The position numbers and the translations under genes were made by a program. The notes below the pieces were generated by a model that ran no database searches, was not told the DNA's origin, and saw nothing but the letters and a program-made list of their open reading frames with translations. Shown here in pieces: positions 38,954 through 40,156 of a stretch of DNA of 40,156 nt (its first letter is position 1; each line of letters begins with the position of its first letter). Location: the IMG/VR virus record IMGVR_UViG_3300028007_000005, positions 1-40,156 of that record, one strand, 5' to 3'. The stretch comes from a virus.

Positions 38954-39207
38954 TGGAGGCTGCCGTCACCTCTGAACAGGTGTCGGCCTACCGGGGTATG
39001 GTGGCTCAGACCGCCCGCCGCTTCGTTGGAGTGGCGGGAGCAGAGTTCGATGATCTAGAGCAAGAGGGTCTAATCGCCGTCTGGCGAGTCCTCGACCAGG
39101 GGAACTACAGGCCGTCCAGCGAGGTCGTCAAGAACGCCTGCAAGGACTGGGTTCGTCTGTGTGGCCGTCGTGGGTTCGGTGGCTATGAGCCACTCCCCGA
39201 GGAGTAA
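38953..39207 (+). CDS. Sigma factor region 2-like protein
   Basis: The 84-residue product has RGMVAQTARRFVGVAGAEFDDLEQEGLIAVWRVLDQGNYRPSS, the core of sigma-70 region 2 (DDLxQEGxIAxWR) that binds the beta' coiled coil and the -10 element. There is no region 4 in this frame. GTG 38953 overlaps the preceding stop (TAGTG). The next gene, in the +1 frame and overlapping by 23 bases, encodes a region 4-like domain, so the two probably form a two-part sigma factor. Confidence 0.65.
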   Translation: MEAAVTSEQVSAYRGMVAQTARRFVGVAGAEFDDLEQEGLIAVWRVLDQGNYRPSSEVVKNACKDWVRLCGRRGFGGYEPLPEE

Positions 39208-39478
39208 CTACACGCTGGAGGAAGTCGAAGGGCTAGTGGAGATGTACGAGGAGGTGGAAGCCATCAAGGGCCAACTCTGGGTACTTGTTCGCTACGCCGA
39301 CCTCGACATCGCCCTCCAGAAGATACCCCCCGTACTGCGCCAAGCCGTCCTGTTGATCGGGATCTTCGGCGTAGACACACGGTGGGCCGGTGATGTACTA
39401 GGCGTTCCCCACGTTACGATGTGGAGACGCTACAGGATGGGCCTCCAATGGCTCACTAATCGACTGAATGGAGTGTGA
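39185..39478 (+). CDS. Sigma factor region 4-like protein
   Basis: ATG 39185 lies within the end of the region 2 gene. The 97-residue product has a helical N-terminus (YTLEEVEGLVEMYEEVEAIKGQLW) and a C-terminal helix-turn-helix: IPPVLRQAVLLIGIFGVDTRWAGDVLGVPHVTMWRRYRMGLQWLTNRL. This follows the region 4 pattern (L..R.A..L....G.....A..LG....T...R...GL..L) used to contact the -35 element and the beta flap. Frame and overlap suggest a split sigma or programmed frameshift fusion. Confidence 0.62.
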   Translation: MSHSPRSNYTLEEVEGLVEMYEEVEAIKGQLWVLVRYADLDIALQKIPPVLRQAVLLIGIFGVDTRWAGDVLGVPHVTMWRRYRMGLQWLTNRLNGV

Positions 39479-40087
39479 GTGAAGGTAGTCTTCTTCGATA
39501 CTGAGAGCACCGATCTCTCCGCGAACTGGGGGCGGCTTCTCTGCGCATCCTTCGTTACGCTGGACGATGATGCGGTGACGACGTACCGCAAGGATGTACG
39601 CCCGTTCATCGGGCGGAACAAGGTGGACGACTCACGTCTAGCCGTTGCGATCCGCGACGAGCTGGAGCAGGGGGACATCATCGTAGGGTGGAACAGCATC
39701 CTGCATGACATCCCGCTGGTGAACGCCCGCCTTGCCGCAGCTGGGGAGCGGCCGATCCGTGTAGGCGAGAGGCACGGGGTCATCAACCTCGACCTCATGT
39801 ACTACGCGGGTGGGCAGACGATGAAGATCGGCGGTCGTCGCCTCGACACCGTTGCCAAGTTCTTCCAGGCCGACAACCAGAAGACCCCCCTGGACGGCGA
39901 GACCTGGCAGCTGGCAGCAACAGGCGATCGGACGGCGATGGATCTAGTCGTGGAGCATTGTGAGGCCGATGTGCTCGTCCTCAAGGACGTGTGGCCCCAC
40001 CTTGCCCCCGGCGTCAAGAAGCACCAGTTTACGCTGAGCGAGGTCTGGCCGTTTCTTGCTAGCATCCCCAGTCGTAAGGCAAGTTAG
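39479..40087 (+). CDS. DEDD 3'-5' exonuclease (PolB-exo/YprB-like)
   Basis: The 202-residue protein carries RNase H-fold exonuclease motifs: FFDTEST (5-11, DxE), IIVGWNSILHDIPLVNARL (about 67-85), NLDLMYYAGG with LDTVAKFF and HCEADVLVLKDVW (last Asp). This is like the stand-alone exonuclease related to DNA polymerase B proofreading domains. It may add proofreading or end processing beside the split polymerase. GTG 39479 directly follows the sigma gene's TGA. Its C-terminus ends in a short basic tail. Confidence 0.78.
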   Translation: MKVVFFDTESTDLSANWGRLLCASFVTLDDDAVTTYRKDVRPFIGRNKVDDSRLAVAIRDELEQGDIIVGWNSILHDIPLVNARLAAAGERPIRVGERHGVINLDLMYYAGGQTMKIGGRRLDTVAKFFQADNQKTPLDGETWQLAATGDRTAMDLVVEHCEADVLVLKDVWPHLAPGVKKHQFTLSEVWPFLASIPSRKAS

Positions 40088-40104
40088 TCAACTAGAGAAG
40101 GGGG

Positions 40105-40123
40105 GAGCTGCACATGGCAGCTC
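40105..40123 (+). promoter_or_regulatory. Hairpin holding a start codon in its loop
   Basis: GAGCTGC (40105-40111) and GCAGCTC (40117-40123) pair perfectly around loop ACATG, which contains the ATG of the next gene. The 5' strand includes the end of its GGGGGAG ribosome site. Folding of the mRNA would hide this site, giving translational control. Confidence 0.55.
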
Positions 40124-40156
40124 GGAACAAGGAAGTAAGAGATCTCGTGCGGGAGC
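40114..40156 (+). CDS. Partial protein at right edge
   Basis: ATG 40114 has GGGGGAG six bases before it, and the frame stays open to the end of the window. Only 14 residues are seen (MAARNKEVRDLVRE). The pattern resembles the start of small HicA-like basic proteins of phages, but the fragment is too short to decide. Confidence 0.4.
   Translation, partial: MAARNKEVRDLVRE

Overview
This window is about 40 kb of a tailed-phage genome (or a prophage read without its ends) from a high-GC bacterium. Short-tailed, podovirus-like structure is suggested by the gene order: terminase, portal, scaffold, capsid, adaptor, tail-nozzle and internal virion-like proteins, with no tape-measure or tail-tube/sheath genes visible. 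ThyX, a YspA-type SLOG protein, strong GGAGG ribosome sites and GC-rich codons fit an actinobacterial host, but this is inference. No integrase, repressor or host gene is seen.

Layout: (1) Positions 1-18387 read leftward and hold the virion and packaging genes, closely packed with TAATG or ATGA overlaps. In transcription order they run: small zinc ribbon and appendage-like proteins, a 883-residue repeat-bearing fibre-like protein, a fibre-domain protein, a 12-repeat protein, a hairpin, TerL, two small proteins, portal, a helix-turn-helix protein, scaffold, major capsid, a hairpin, head protein, adaptor, nozzle, a C1q/TNF-like protein and three internal-virion-like proteins, the last cut by the window edge. 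(2) Positions 18388-19538 are a divergent control region with a tRNA-Gln(CTG) on the minus strand and an A+T-rich array of palindromes. (3) Positions 19539-22300 contain two related small genes (shared VKPEN...PPT..Q C-terminal module) that flank about 1 kb of non-coding DNA packed with perfect hairpins, T-loop-like elements and tRNA-like domains. It is probably a large structured RNA of the GOLLD/ROOL kind or a new class. (4) Positions 22302-28817 read rightward: tiny membrane proteins, then a peptide/amide-synthesis cassette (GS-like amidoligase fused to zinc clusters, class II glutamine amidotransferase fused to zinc clusters, and an ATP-grasp ligase). (5) Positions 28907-40156 carry replication, recombination and nucleotide genes: RecB/Cas4-like exonuclease, Rad52-type annealing protein, ThyX, a family A DNA polymerase split in two by about 1.5 kb of small genes, TOPRIM-helicase, endonuclease VII, an OB-fold-like protein, a sigma factor divided into region-2 and region-4 genes, and a DEDD exonuclease.

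How it works together: the right arm would take over early, using host-type TTGACA promoters, to replicate and recombine DNA and make dTMP. The split sigma factor could redirect RNA polymerase to later genes. The amidotransferase supplies ammonia to the two ligases, whose product is unknown and may modify a peptide, virion or cell-wall component. The left arm builds and packs the virion. The strongest candidates for new biology are the ligase cassette, the structured RNA region and the broken polymerase, whose C-terminal half has no ordinary start codon.
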